Shown piece after piece: positions 37,499 through 47,248 of a DNA stretch of 64,000 nucleotides; the stretch's first letter is position 1; every line of letters begins with the position of its first letter. The translations under genes were made by a program, and so were the position numbers. A model generated the notes under the pieces. The model saw only the letters and a program-made list of their open reading frames with translations, was not told the origin of the DNA and searched no databases. This DNA comes from Pirellulaceae bacterium (GTDB taxonomy: Bacteria; Planctomycetota; Planctomycetia; Pirellulales; Pirellulaceae). The stretch lies in contig JAKVBZ010000008.1 in assembly GCA_022448645.1 (NCBI GenBank), positions 1 through 64,000 of the forward strand. The letters run 5' to 3'.

Positions 37499-38482
37499 AT
37501 GAAAATGGGACGAATTGCCCTGCACCTACAGCGTTTCCTGTTGCCTTGGCTGATCGTCTTGTCTTTGGGCGCCTTCGTCTGGCCTAGTGTTGTGCCAGCA
37601 AGGATAGCAACTGATCTGGATCCGTTTGTTGCCAGCCGTCCCTGTTTGCCCGTTTTGATCTTTGCCACGATGTTTGCTATTGGCAGCATGTTACCTCGTG
37701 AGGAAGTGGATCAAGTTTTACGTCGCTGGCCATTCGTGTTAGCGGGAAGCGCACTACAGTACACAGCCATGCCCTTTCTTGCGTTTGGAGTCGGTCGAAT
37801 TTGGCAGCTCGAAGGGGATTTGTTGGTTGGTCTGATGATGGTCGGTTGTGTACCCGGAGCGATGGCCTCCAACGTGCTGACGTTACATGCACGAGGTAAC
37901 ACGAGTTATTCGGTCAGTTTAACCACTGTCGCCACCTTACTCTCTCCGTTGGTAGTTCCTTTAGCGCTGCGGTTTACGCTTGTAGGTGCTGATGCGTTGT
38001 CTTCACAAGCGTTATGGCGAGCCAGTTTTTTGCTGCTGCTGACGGTAGTACTTCCCGTTACTCTAGGACACTTGATGATCCGGGTTCGGCCGCAGTGGCA
38101 GGCAACCGCCCGGATTCTTGGTTCCATCCTGGCCAATCTGGTGATCCTGTGGGTCATCGCAGTCGTGGTGGGGCTTAATCGCGAACGGCTGGCAGCCATC
38201 CAATTCAGTCTTTTTTTAGCATTATTGGCACTAAATGCTTTGGGCTATTTGGCCGGTTATTGGGGTGGCTGGTCTTTGAAGCTGCGCGAACCGATGCGAC
38301 GAGCTTTGACGTTGGAGGTTGGCATGCAGAACGCAGGTTTGGGAGCGACGTTGGCAACCCAACTGTTCCCCGACCGTGACGGAACTGCGCTGGCCCCCGC
38401 CTTGTACACATTCGGATGCATGCTCACCGGTACCTTGTTAGCCCAATGGTGGTCGGGGCGGAAACCTCAATCGGAGACTTAA
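37499..38482 (+). CDS. Bile acid:sodium symporter (SBF/BASS) family carrier
   Basis: 327 residues with nine to ten hydrophobic helices. Family motifs: LMMVGCVPGAMASNVLTLHARGN for the crossed-helix core and LEVGMQNAGLGATLATQLF for the second core helix, both lining the sodium and substrate site. Bacterial members transport organic anions such as pantoate or keto acids; the substrate cannot be told from sequence. The nearest match by eye is the short bacterial ASBT/PanS-like group. The gene stands alone. Confidence 0.9.
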   Translation: MKMGRIALHLQRFLLPWLIVLSLGAFVWPSVVPARIATDLDPFVASRPCLPVLIFATMFAIGSMLPREEVDQVLRRWPFVLAGSALQYTAMPFLAFGVGRIWQLEGDLLVGLMMVGCVPGAMASNVLTLHARGNTSYSVSLTTVATLLSPLVVPLALRFTLVGADALSSQALWRASFLLLLTVVLPVTLGHLMIRVRPQWQATARILGSILANLVILWVIAVVVGLNRERLAAIQFSLFLALLALNALGYLAGYWGGWSLKLREPMRRALTLEVGMQNAGLGATLATQLFPDRDGTALAPALYTFGCMLTGTLLAQWWSGRKPQSET

Positions 38483-38526
38483 ACTCCTGACGTCTTAGTG
38501 GTTTCCGTTTGGGGTGATGTTAACGA

Positions 38527-38988
38527 TCAGATTTGCTGGATCACATATTGAAGAATCTCAACAACCTGTTGTGGGTCTCGTGCCGTGGCGCACGCTGCCG
38601 CGTTAACTTCTTTCAGTGCGTGATCCAACTCTGAGTCATGAAGCGTGATCAACGGTTTGCCTAGGGCCGCGGCGAATCCTGCGTCAAATGCCGCATTCCA
38701 TTGACGATATTTTGGACCGAATCGTACGACGACTACATCTGCTTGGCGCAGAAGCGTCGATGTGCGAATGGCGTTGATTCCTGCTCCTTTGCGGTCTTTC
38801 CAAAAGGATTCCGTTTCGGCACCCAGAATGTTCACTCCACAATCATCACTAGCTGGGTGATCTGTCACCGGCGATGAAAGTCGCACGGGAAGTTCGGTTC
38901 GCTGGATACCTTTTTCGATCTCATGCCGCCACGGTGTGTGAATTTCCCCGGCAAGGTAGACGTTCCACGTTTTTACGTTGGTTGCCAT
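38527..38988 (-). CDS. ytoQ: YtoQ family protein
   Basis: 153 residues. The start WNVYLAGEIHTPWRHEIEKG and the later QADVVVVRFGPKYRQWNAAFDAGFAAALGKPLI match YtoQ, a family with a nucleoside 2-deoxyribosyltransferase-like fold. The biochemical role is unknown. Its ATG lies inside the 3' end of a decayed surface-protein frame at 38921-40345 (68-bp overlap), so the upstream gene appears to run into it after losing its own end. Confidence 0.88.
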   Translation of the reverse strand: MATNVKTWNVYLAGEIHTPWRHEIEKGIQRTELPVRLSSPVTDHPASDDCGVNILGAETESFWKDRKGAGINAIRTSTLLRQADVVVVRFGPKYRQWNAAFDAGFAAALGKPLITLHDSELDHALKEVNAAACATARDPQQVVEILQYVIQQI

Positions 38989-40345
38989 AACTGTCTCCGT
39001 AAATCAAGTACAAACAGATATTCAAGACGATCCCGAAGATCATATTGGGTTCCGGTAGAGGTACTTCCGACACGGTTCCTACAACAGAAAGCCCCGGACG
39101 GTTTTCCGGAGCTAGCGTCCCACCGTGAATGACGACGTCACCGCCAATCGTACCAGAAGCGGAAAGGATTCCTTCCACCACGTGGATGGTTCCTTCGTTT
39201 GAGTTCAGCGGGGTATTCAAGGTCAACGTACCCAGGCCGGTTTTCTGTAGTGTGTTGCCGCCCAGATCCAGAACGTTGTTAAACCCCAACGAAGCACGAT
39301 CTGCGACGTTTGCAATGGTATTATTGGAAAGTGCCACGCCAGCTTGCAACTGGTGAGTGCCCTGTATGACATGAATGCTAGAAAGTTCTCCCATCGTTGC
39401 GTCGGTGTGCTCGAACATTATGGAACCGGATCCAGCTACCTGATACGCATTGGTGCTATCGATCGTTAGAGACTTTAGCGTGATATCCTGATCGACAATA
39501 ACTGTTTTCGCACTCTGAATCACATCACCCAATTTGGCAGCAACATCATTTCCATTGGGTACGCCACCAATCCAATGATGCCCGACGCTCCATGTTCCAG
39601 TTGCATCGACATTCCACGCATGTTCGAGCGACAATCCATACACAAATGGTGCGCCGGTATTGTATTTGAATAGATCTCCGATTCCTCCCGGAAGGCTGAT
39701 GTCCAATTGAAAGAGTGCACCTCCCATGGGAGTCAGAGGCATCGTTTCTACTTGTCCAGTATTGCGATTCAAACGCTGTAGGCTATTGATGTTGCTGGCT
39801 CCAAAGTCAAAATCTACCGTGATCTGTTGAGTCGCTCCGGCTGCCGACGTATTTTGATCTTTTAGCAGATTGACAATCATAAAATACGATTCATCCGAGA
39901 ATGGATCGCCGTCCAGTTCTTCCAGGGTGGGTGTATGGTGACCAATCAATAGGTCGCCTTCCATAATCCCGTGAATTGTTCCGGTGTTCGTGGCCCGAAT
40001 GTTTGTACACAACCTCGATGGCCCAATCGTCGTTTGGTGATAGTGGTGTTGAGGTTCCCTGCCCCTGGATTGCCGTCCCGTATCGCGCGAAGCGGTCCTG
40101 GGTGGGGTCGTTTAATGTTCGAGCTGCGTTGCCATCCGTAGTAAAGCCATTTCCCTGAAACTGATCCACTCCGTAGCCAACGGAATTCAGGTCATGATCT
40201 AGCGGGACATTCAGACCGACACCAGAAGGTGCTAGGAAGACCTGGGGCGGTACAGCGGAAACGTGCGCTGTCTGGACCGCTGCAAAATGCAAGAATAAGA
40301 AAAGACCATAGAAAACCTGGACGAATCTGACCTTCCTTTCATCTT
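38921..40345 (-). pseudogene. Decayed PEP-CTERM surface protein with autotransporter-type beta repeat
   Basis: Two frames together read as one protein. The first (signal-like VFYGLFLFLHFAAVQTAHVSA, then a region ending NDDWAIEVV) has no ATG: a stop lies just upstream and only a TTG at 40292 is available, although AAGGAAGG is present. One base out of frame near 40003-40012, the second frame continues (TNIRATNTGTIHGIMEGD) to a domain like the C-terminal sandwich of some glycoside hydrolases. It then has a beta-strand repeat (LQKTGLGTLTLNTPLNSNEG) and a PEP-CTERM-like end (VPLPEPNMIFGIVLNICLYL). The usual Arg cluster is missing and the frame runs into ytoQ. A sequencing error could explain the frameshift but not the other two defects. 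Confidence 0.65.
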
Positions 40346-40422
40346 AATCCATGTTTCGATGTTGGTGAAATCAACGGAGAAACCATTGACAGTATCTTTT
40401 CCGTTCGAATCACCTGCCATGG

Positions 40423-40977
40423 TCAAGTGTCCAGTTGCATTAACAGCTCGAGGTAGCTCAGCCGTTGATTTTTCGTCAGCCCCAAATCTGTTGCTAGTGA
40501 AGCAATGGCCCGTTTGGCAGCCTCGATAGATGCTTCGTCGCAAGTGACTTCTAATTCCACGAAGCTGCCCAGTGACTTGACCGTATCCAGTGCCAAGTAA
40601 ATGGTGTGATCCTCCCAGTGGAGTTGTCCAGGAAGCCGTTCTTTGGAGACGATGCACGCGAGACGAAAGCCCAATGACACGAGCAAATCATCGAAGTCTG
40701 CAGCGCCGCTGTCACCCTCAGGAAGTGAGATTTCGATCTCGCGTCTGGTTTTCGTGGTAGCATCCACTTTGGGACCTTTATAGGTCACACAGTATTGATT
40801 CCCCGATCTGCGGATGCGAAGTGCTTCGTCGGTTTCACCAAAATCTTTTGCAGGGTGAGCAAAATATCGATCGACTTGAATGGTCGCAGGGGACCATTGT
40901 GCCCCATACTCGGACAACTTCCCTTGCACTGCCTCGTGATCGCTCACTTCGAATTTTTGTTCGACTTCGTATGTCAT
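40423..40977 (-). CDS. CYTH domain protein (class IV adenylate cyclase/triphosphatase-like)
   Basis: 184 residues. The N-terminal ExExK motif is EVEQKFEV, followed by alternating charged strands (YCVTYKGPKV, TKTRREIEISLP, SFVELEVTCDEASIEAAKRAI) that line the triphosphate tunnel. Family members make cAMP or hydrolyse inorganic or thiamine triphosphate with Mg or Mn. Length and motifs suit the class IV cyclase-like group. Which reaction it performs is open. Confidence 0.88.
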   Translation of the reverse strand: MTYEVEQKFEVSDHEAVQGKLSEYGAQWSPATIQVDRYFAHPAKDFGETDEALRIRRSGNQYCVTYKGPKVDATTKTRREIEISLPEGDSGAADFDDLLVSLGFRLACIVSKERLPGQLHWEDHTIYLALDTVKSLGSFVELEVTCDEASIEAAKRAIASLATDLGLTKNQRLSYLELLMQLDT

Positions 40978-41013
40978 GCGTGAGTTTGTCCTCAGTGGTT
41001 CAGCGCTGCGGAT

Positions 41014-41964
41014 TTACCTGGCGGATTCAGAAACGTTTGATTTCGGTCCCCGCGGACCGGTTTTTGCTTCAAAAAAAGGAGTCGGTATTTTTTCGCTGGT
41101 CAGATAAAGTGTTTTCGCCTGGGGACCGTAGCAGATGGTTTCACCTTGACGCCGGAACGGCATCAAAAGTGGTTGGCTTGGTTGGTTGAAAGTTTCTTCC
41201 CAAGATTTTGTGGTATCGCGGACGAATTCAAAAGCTAAACCGTAGGTGAGCATTACGGCAAAATGTCCGTCCGACGAGATATCCATAGCAGTCACTAATG
41301 GGAAATTTACGGTTGCCACTTTGGCTGCAATTAGAGGCGTATCGGGCGCGGTAGATTCTGCCGGCCAGGGTAGCACGTAGACGGCGCTACTTTTTCGAGT
41401 GGATTTAATCGTCAGATAGACTCGACGAGACACCGGGTCAAACGCCATCGCTTCACAATCGTGAGCTCCATCGGCGTACTGAAAGTGAACCGTTTGCAGA
41501 ATGGTCGCCGGAATTTTCTCGGTAGGATTTTGGTTTTGCAGATTTAGTTCGGGCTCTTCGATCAGGATTAGGGGGTATGACTTTGCTCGTAATAAATTGT
41601 CGCCGATATCCCCGATGAGTAAGCAAGGGCGACCGTCTAAATGAAAGGAGGCCATGTCTTCCCAATCACGAGGTTTGATTCCTTTCAGCACGAGCGATCC
41701 TCGCTGTTGACCCTGGCGGTCGAAAGCGTAGATTTTTGCCTTACTGCCCGAATCGTTATGTGTCCAGAATAAGTCGCGTGAACGGGAAGAGCAGGCAAGG
41801 CCACTACTTTCGTTGATGCGAGCATCTTCCAATTCGGCCAGTTTTTTATAGGGGATATTCAGCGGTACTTCGCCGCGAGCCGTCAGCACGTGAAAGCTGG
41901 TTGCCAGCCAAACCAGAGTGTTGGTCAGAACGACGACAACTTGGAAGAGTCTATGACGCTGCAT
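41014..41964 (-). CDS. Secreted propeller-like protein, unknown function
   Basis: 316 residues from the ATG at 41964. A signal peptide follows (LFQVVVVLTNTLVWLATSFHVLTA). The mature part has repeated beta blades: SGLACSSRSRDLFWTHNDSGSKAKIYAFD, DWEDMASFHLDGRPCLLIGDIGDN, and DCEAMAFDPVSRRVYLTIKSTRKSSAVYVL. The NDSG and GDIGDN segments recall esterase-like or NHL-type propellers. Probably periplasmic. No catalytic assignment. Confidence 0.72.
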   Translation of the reverse strand: MQRHRLFQVVVVLTNTLVWLATSFHVLTARGEVPLNIPYKKLAELEDARINESSGLACSSRSRDLFWTHNDSGSKAKIYAFDRQGQQRGSLVLKGIKPRDWEDMASFHLDGRPCLLIGDIGDNLLRAKSYPLILIEEPELNLQNQNPTEKIPATILQTVHFQYADGAHDCEAMAFDPVSRRVYLTIKSTRKSSAVYVLPWPAESTAPDTPLIAAKVATVNFPLVTAMDISSDGHFAVMLTYGLAFEFVRDTTKSWEETFNQPSQPLLMPFRRQGETICYGPQAKTLYLTSEKIPTPFFEAKTGPRGPKSNVSESAR

Positions 41965-42170
41965 GGTATCTTGATCGATTCTTGGATCACAGTGCGGGAA
42001 AGAAAGTGCCCACATTCACGTACCCTATGTACACACAACATGAAGATTCCGGTGGTCAGGTTTTAGTTATATAGCTAGACGCCCCAATCCTGAATACGAA
42101 ATGTAAATCTGGATGATGGACTTGTTAAGCAAGATTGCGGTTCGCTGCTGCACGACCCTGTCGTGTCGTA

Positions 42171-43238
42171 CTAATGTAATGGGGACGAAACATTTGCAAA
42201 AATGTCCATGAAATGTCGAACTTCTGCTGCTGGGTCGTTTGCCAGCAGCACGGCTCCGCTGACGGCAATGCGTGCGAAACCTGCAGCGGTGACTTGATTC
42301 AAATTCGAGCGAGCGATGCCGCCGATGGCAAATGCGGGAAGTCTGATCTCGCGAGAAACTTCGTGCAGTAGAGCCAATCCAGGAAATTGATCAAAGGCTT
42401 TTGTACGAGAGGCGAAAACTGGCCCTACGCCAATGTAATCGGCTCCTGCGTCGACGGCCTGACGAGCTTGTTCGAGGTCATGCGTGGAAACCCCGACCAG
42501 GGTGTCTGCACCCACGATTCGGCGCACGGCATCTACTGGTAAGTCGTTTTGGCCCAGATGGACCCCGTCGGCTTGTACGAGGTGTGCCAAATCGGGCCGA
42601 TCATTCATGATGAACAGGGTGTCTGACCCATTACACATTTCACGTAAGATGTTTCCTCGTTGCAGGAGTTCTTGGTCATGCAGCTGCTTAGCACGTAACT
42701 GCAATATGTTAGCGCCAGCATTTACCAATGATTCAGCCAACGATGTAAAGTCAGCTAAGGATTTCCTGCCGTCGATAAGGATCTGCAAGTAAGCATCTTG
42801 GAGCCGTTCTTTGGCGCGCTCACACACACTCACTGACTTTTCCAACGTGTAGACGCGGTACCGTAACTGCTCGATATGTTGTGCAGTCCTGGGATAGTTG
42901 ACTTTCAAGTATTCTTCGAGACATCGAAAAGACTGTTCGACTCGTTTCAGACTGGCTGAGGCCACACTGCGGATATCGCGCCTTTGAAACTCTTCGGCCG
43001 TAGAAATGTCCACACCGACGTCTTGGATCGTATCCCGTGAACGATGTAGCCGGTCCGCGCCGATGCATTGCAGTTGATTTACCAATTCGTGCCGGATCTT
43101 TTTGCACGACTCGGTCAAATGATGGTCATCCCTTGCAAATCGCAAATAGTCTTCGATGACGCGAAGTCCTTCCAGCGCGCGGTTGAAGTTCGCGTCGAGG
43201 ATACGTAATGTTTCGGTCGATGGTTCGTCCTTTAGCAA
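42171..43238 (-). CDS. thiE: Thiamine phosphate synthase with N-terminal extension
   Basis: 355 residues. The C-terminal ~210 are ThiE, joining HMP-PP and HET-P into thiamine phosphate (NILQLRAKQLHDQELLQRG, LFIMNDRPDLAHLVQADGVHLGQNDLP, DYIGVGPVFASRTK, FAIGGIARSN). The N-terminal ~140 residues (LRILDANFNRALEGLRVIEDYLRFA) form a helical domain also fused to ThiE in cyanobacteria and other planctomycetes; its role is unclear. The start is TTG at 43238 with AGGA very close upstream. I found no TPP riboswitch motif upstream. Confidence 0.93.
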   Translation of the reverse strand: MLKDEPSTETLRILDANFNRALEGLRVIEDYLRFARDDHHLTESCKKIRHELVNQLQCIGADRLHRSRDTIQDVGVDISTAEEFQRRDIRSVASASLKRVEQSFRCLEEYLKVNYPRTAQHIEQLRYRVYTLEKSVSVCERAKERLQDAYLQILIDGRKSLADFTSLAESLVNAGANILQLRAKQLHDQELLQRGNILREMCNGSDTLFIMNDRPDLAHLVQADGVHLGQNDLPVDAVRRIVGADTLVGVSTHDLEQARQAVDAGADYIGVGPVFASRTKAFDQFPGLALLHEVSREIRLPAFAIGGIARSNLNQVTAAGFARIAVSGAVLLANDPAAEVRHFMDIFANVSSPLH

Positions 43239-43738
43239 CGTTCCTGCCCTAAAATCCTGGCTGAGTAGATGGTTAGTATGATACCGCCCATCGAGTATAA
43301 CGCTTAGGACCGGTCTGGTCCGACCAGGGATCTGCGTTAGACGATCGGGATACTTTGTCTGGTGAGGGACATTTGGATCATGCTAGCGCTGCGGACGGGG
43401 CTTGGCGATAGCTGAAATGAACCCTGATGGCATTCTTCGGGTGAAGCGAGTTCTGGGCTGCCGTCATGTGAGATAAGTGGTTTGTTGTGGGAGGCTTACG
43501 TGTTTTGCTTGCCCTTGCGGAATCGAGCTTAGTTTTGCGGGTCGTACCAGGTGTCCGGAAGTATCACGTGTGAGAAATTGTTCGAAGTGTAGTGGTCACC
43601 CGTGAGTTGCCGATTTACGAAGGACACGATTGAGACGATTAAGGGCAGCGTGCAGGCTAGTCCGCTGATAGTCACTTCCTAACCCGTTTCTGCATTTGTA
43701 GTTGCCTTGATTGAGGCCTTATTTGGGGTTACAATTCC
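43239..43738. other. Intergenic, no gene seen
   Basis: About 500 bp of divergent upstream sequence. A small hairpin CTGGTC/GACCAG occurs near 43319-43332. No known riboswitch or RNA was recognised. Confidence 0.4.
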
Positions 43739-43813
43739 GTGGCGAGACGATTCCTGGTGGATGGTTTGGTCGGCGATGAGTGTCACTTCTGGTGTTGCTG
43801 GAGCATATGCAGG

Positions 43814-44443
43814 ATGCTGATTCCACACACTGCCCTACGAAGCTGTGTACTTTGTTGTTGGCCAGGACTGTCGCAACTTTGGTTGCGTGGAAGCTGGTGG
43901 GGGTTGTTGTTTGCGATGACGTTTGCGGCATTGATCAACTTTCAACTGGCCGCGTCACTAGTTTGGCAGGAATGGGTTGATTCAACCACTCTGACTGTTG
44001 GCTGGGGCGTAGTGGTTGCAGTTTGGTGCATTGGTGTTTGGTCCGCGAAGGACTTGATGGAATCGCCGTCCTTCAGGCACACAGCCAACGAGGATGATGT
44101 AAACTTCGACTCACGTAACAGCCAATCGTTGAATCAAAGAGAGAAGTTGTTTTACCGGGCGCAGCAGGAATATCTGTGTCGGAATTGGCTAGAGACGGAA
44201 CATTTGCTGAATGAATTGTTGCGATTGGATCCATTGGACCTAGAATGTCAATTGATGATCGCGGCAGTTTACCGGCTGACAGATCGTCCCGAACAGGCGA
44301 GGCGTGCGTTGCGACATCTCGATCGAATGGATAGTTCGGGCAAGTGGAAATGGGAGATCAGGCAGGAACGCGAAAAACTAAATCGCACCCAGCAGGCGAG
44401 TGAATCGGAATTACCCGATGGCCTCCTGGAGACGGCGGCTTAA
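43814..44443 (+). CDS. Membrane-anchored TPR-like protein, unknown function
   Basis: 209 residues from ATG at 43814; a GTG at 43739 would add 25 residues, and neither start has an ideal ribosome binding site. Two hydrophobic helices (WGLLFAMTFAALINFQLAASL and TVGWGVVVAVWCIGVW) anchor it. The cytosolic C-terminal half has TPR-like helices (KLFYRAQQEYLCRNWLETEHLLNELLRLDP, LMIAAVYRLTDRPEQARRALRHLD). It ends 39 bp before clpC, so the two may be co-transcribed. A link to proteolysis is inference only. Confidence 0.72.
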   Translation: MLIPHTALRSCVLCCWPGLSQLWLRGSWWGLLFAMTFAALINFQLAASLVWQEWVDSTTLTVGWGVVVAVWCIGVWSAKDLMESPSFRHTANEDDVNFDSRNSQSLNQREKLFYRAQQEYLCRNWLETEHLLNELLRLDPLDLECQLMIAAVYRLTDRPEQARRALRHLDRMDSSGKWKWEIRQEREKLNRTQQASESELPDGLLETAA

Positions 44444-44482
44444 TCGCTGCTTGGCGATGTTTATCTACTACCAAGGTGTAAC

Positions 44483-47044
44483 ATGTACGAACGATTTACT
44501 GACCGTGCTCGAAAAGTCATGCAGCTGGCAAATCAGGAAGCTCAGCGGTTTAATCATGAATACATCGGTACCGAGCATATACTGCTTGGTTTGGTCAAAG
44601 AGGGAAGTGGTGTTGCTGCCAATGTCCTGAAGAACCTTGAGGTGGATCTCCGGAAGATCCGACTGGAAGTGGAAAAACTGGTTCAAAGCGGTCCTGAAAT
44701 GGTGACCATGGGCAAACTTCCTCAGACGCCCCGTGCCAAAAAAGTGATCGAGTACTCCATGGAGGAAGCCAGGAACCTGAATCACAACTATGTTGGAACT
44801 GAACACATTTTGTTGGGGCTGTTGCGGGAGCAGGAAGGTGTCGCTGCCCAGGTTTTGATGAATCTTGGTTTGAAACTAGAAGAAGTTCGCGAAGAGGTAC
44901 TTAACTTACTCGGGCATGGAGCCGAAGGGGAAGGTGGCGAACGAAGTGGTCGTGAGGGTGGTGGATCGGAGGGTGGATCGGCAAAGAGCGGCAAGTCGAA
45001 GACTCCTGCTTTGGACAGTTTTGGTCGTGATCTCACCGATCTGGCTCGACAGAAAAAGCTTGACCCGGTGATCGGCCGCAGTCGTGAAATCGAACGTGCT
45101 ATTCAGGTCCTCTGCCGTCGTACTAAGAACAATCCTGTCCTGTTGGGCGAAGCAGGTGTGGGCAAGACGGCAATCGTCGAAGGATTTGCTCAACGTGTGA
45201 TCGAAGGAAATGTTCCGGAATTGTTGGCCGACAAACGAATTGTTGTTTTGGACCTGGCGATGATGGTTGCAGGTACGAAATATCGAGGTCAATTTGAAGA
45301 ACGTATCAAGGCGGTCATGAACGAAGTCCGCCGTGCCAAGAACACCATCTTGTTCATTGACGAATTGCATACACTGGTTGGAGCCGGAGGTGCGGAAGGT
45401 GCCATCGATGCGGCCAATGTCCTGAAACCCGCTTTAGCTCGTGGTGAAATCCAATGCATCGGGGCCACTACGCTGGACGAGTATCGTAAGTACATCGAGA
45501 AAGACAGTGCTCTGGCTCGTCGTTTTCAGGAAATTCTCGTCGATCCGACTTCCAAGAACGAAACCATTTCCATCTTGAAAGGTTTGCGAGAACGCTACGA
45601 GGAACATCACCGAGTACAGATTACCGATGACGCTGTTGAATCGGCTGTTGAGCTGTCGGGACGTTACATCACTGGCCGTTGCTTGCCCGATAAAGCCATC
45701 GATGTTATCGACGAAGCCGGCGCGCGGGTGCGATTGAGGACGATGACACGACCGCCCGATCTTAAAGAAATTGACGAAGAAGTCGAGCGTCTGAATAAAG
45801 ATAAAGAAGAAGCTGTCGCCAATCAAGATTTTGAACGCGCTGCTTCGTTACGTGATCAGGCCGACAAACTGAAAAAGAAGAAAGAGTCGATCACGCGTGA
45901 TTGGCGAGAGAAGTCTCGGCAGACCGATGGCGTTGTCGACGAGGAAGTGATCGCTGAAGTGGTCTCGAAAATGACCGGAATTCCACTCACCCGTATGTCG
46001 ACAGAAGACAGTGTGCGGTTGATGAGGATGGAAGACGAACTGCACCAACGTGTCATCAGCCAGGACGAAGCCATCAAGGCGATTTCCAAGGCGGTGCGAC
46101 GTAGCCGCAGTGGCTTGAAGGATCCCAAGCGGCCTACCGGCTGTTTTGTTTTCGCCGGTCCTACCGGTGTCGGCAAGACGTTGTTGGCAAAGGCGCTCGC
46201 CGAGTTCATGTTCGGTGATGCAGATGCACTGATCCAGATCGACATGAGCGAGTATATGGAGAAGCATAATGTTAGCCGACTAATCGGTGCTCCTCCGGGC
46301 TACGTGGGCTATGAAGAAGGTGGCCAGCTGACCGAAAAGATTCGCCGACGTCCCTACGCTGTCGTGTTGCTGGACGAAATTGAGAAAGCTCATCCCGATG
46401 TCTTCAACATGCTGTTGCAAGTCATGGAAGAAGGTAGGTTGACGGATAGTTTTGGACGTAATGTCGACTTCCGCAATGTGATCCTCATCATGACCACCAA
46501 TGCGGGTGCCGAAGCCATCAAGAACGAATCGGCTTTTGGATTTCAAAAGCCAGACGATGATGCTTCTTATGAGAATATGAAGGGACGTGTTCGCGAACGT
46601 ATCGAACGCGTGTTCCGTCCTGAATTTCTCAATCGATTGGATGACACGATTATCTTTCATCACCTTACCGACAAGGATATGCACCAAGTCATCGATCTGG
46701 AATTGGCCAAAGTCCGTGAGCGTTTGGAAGAACGGGGTTACCAATTGGAATTGACTGGTGATTCGAAAGAGTTCCTTATCCGCAAAGGTACCGATTTGGA
46801 TTACGGTGCTCGACCGCTTCGCCGGGCGATTGAGAGCTTTGTGGAAGATCCTCTGTCCGAAGAGATTCTACGAGGTGAATTCCAAGGAATGGATACGATT
46901 ATTGTTGACGGAGTGAAGAACGACAAAGGTAAGGTGACTCGTGTCGAACTGCGTGGCGAAAAGCGTCAAGCTGACCCGCCGTCCGAGCCGGTGGGGGCCG
47001 CGTCAGGAGAAGCTGGTACCGGTGAGGAGCCGTCAGACGGCTGA
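44483..47044 (+). CDS. clpC: ATP-dependent Clp protease ATPase ClpC
   Basis: 853 residues. Two Clp N-terminal repeats ([20 protein letters not shown] and [20 protein letters not shown]) are followed by a Gly/Ser/Glu-rich linker. AAA-1 has Walker [10 protein letters not shown] (~222). A UVR-type coiled coil lies at ~430-465 ([23 protein letters not shown]). AAA-2 has [16 protein letters not shown] (~557). The UVR segment between the two AAA modules marks it as ClpC rather than ClpA or ClpB. It unfolds proteins and feeds ClpP. AAGG lies 6 nt before the ATG. No clpP in the window. Confidence 0.97.
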   Translation: MYERFTDRARKVMQLANQEAQRFNHEYIGTEHILLGLVKEGSGVAANVLKNLEVDLRKIRLEVEKLVQSGPEMVTMGKLPQTPRAKKVIEYSMEEARNLNHNYVGTEHILLGLLREQEGVAAQVLMNLGLKLEEVREEVLNLLGHGAEGEGGERSGREGGGSEGGSAKSGKSKTPALDSFGRDLTDLARQKKLDPVIGRSREIERAIQVLCRRTKNNPVLLGEAGVGKTAIVEGFAQRVIEGNVPELLADKRIVVLDLAMMVAGTKYRGQFEERIKAVMNEVRRAKNTILFIDELHTLVGAGGAEGAIDAANVLKPALARGEIQCIGATTLDEYRKYIEKDSALARRFQEILVDPTSKNETISILKGLRERYEEHHRVQITDDAVESAVELSGRYITGRCLPDKAIDVIDEAGARVRLRTMTRPPDLKEIDEEVERLNKDKEEAVANQDFERAASLRDQADKLKKKKESITRDWREKSRQTDGVVDEEVIAEVVSKMTGIPLTRMSTEDSVRLMRMEDELHQRVISQDEAIKAISKAVRRSRSGLKDPKRPTGCFVFAGPTGVGKTLLAKALAEFMFGDADALIQIDMSEYMEKHNVSRLIGAPPGYVGYEEGGQLTEKIRRRPYAVVLLDEIEKAHPDVFNMLLQVMEEGRLTDSFGRNVDFRNVILIMTTNAGAEAIKNESAFGFQKPDDDASYENMKGRVRERIERVFRPEFLNRLDDTIIFHHLTDKDMHQVIDLELAKVRERLEERGYQLELTGDSKEFLIRKGTDLDYGARPLRRAIESFVEDPLSEEILRGEFQGMDTIIVDGVKNDKGKVTRVELRGEKRQADPPSEPVGAASGEAGTGEEPSDG

Positions 47045-47248
47045 CCTCAAAACTTAGAACGCTATGGACTAAATTCCACAGAGATTGGCACCTCTGAAGA
47101 CAGATGCTCTGTGTTTTATCCGTAGTCACGCCCACATCGTTCTTGTACGGGACAAATGACCCAAACATCGGGCGGTAAGCTGGAAGCTTGTCGCTCAGTT
47201 TCTAATTCATACACTGCTTGGTGTTGGCCAAAATAGAGGTCACTTGCG

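Noticed and set aside
43239..43400. Possible TPP riboswitch upstream of thiE
   Set aside because: No CTGAGA or GAACCTGATC-like core on the relevant strand.
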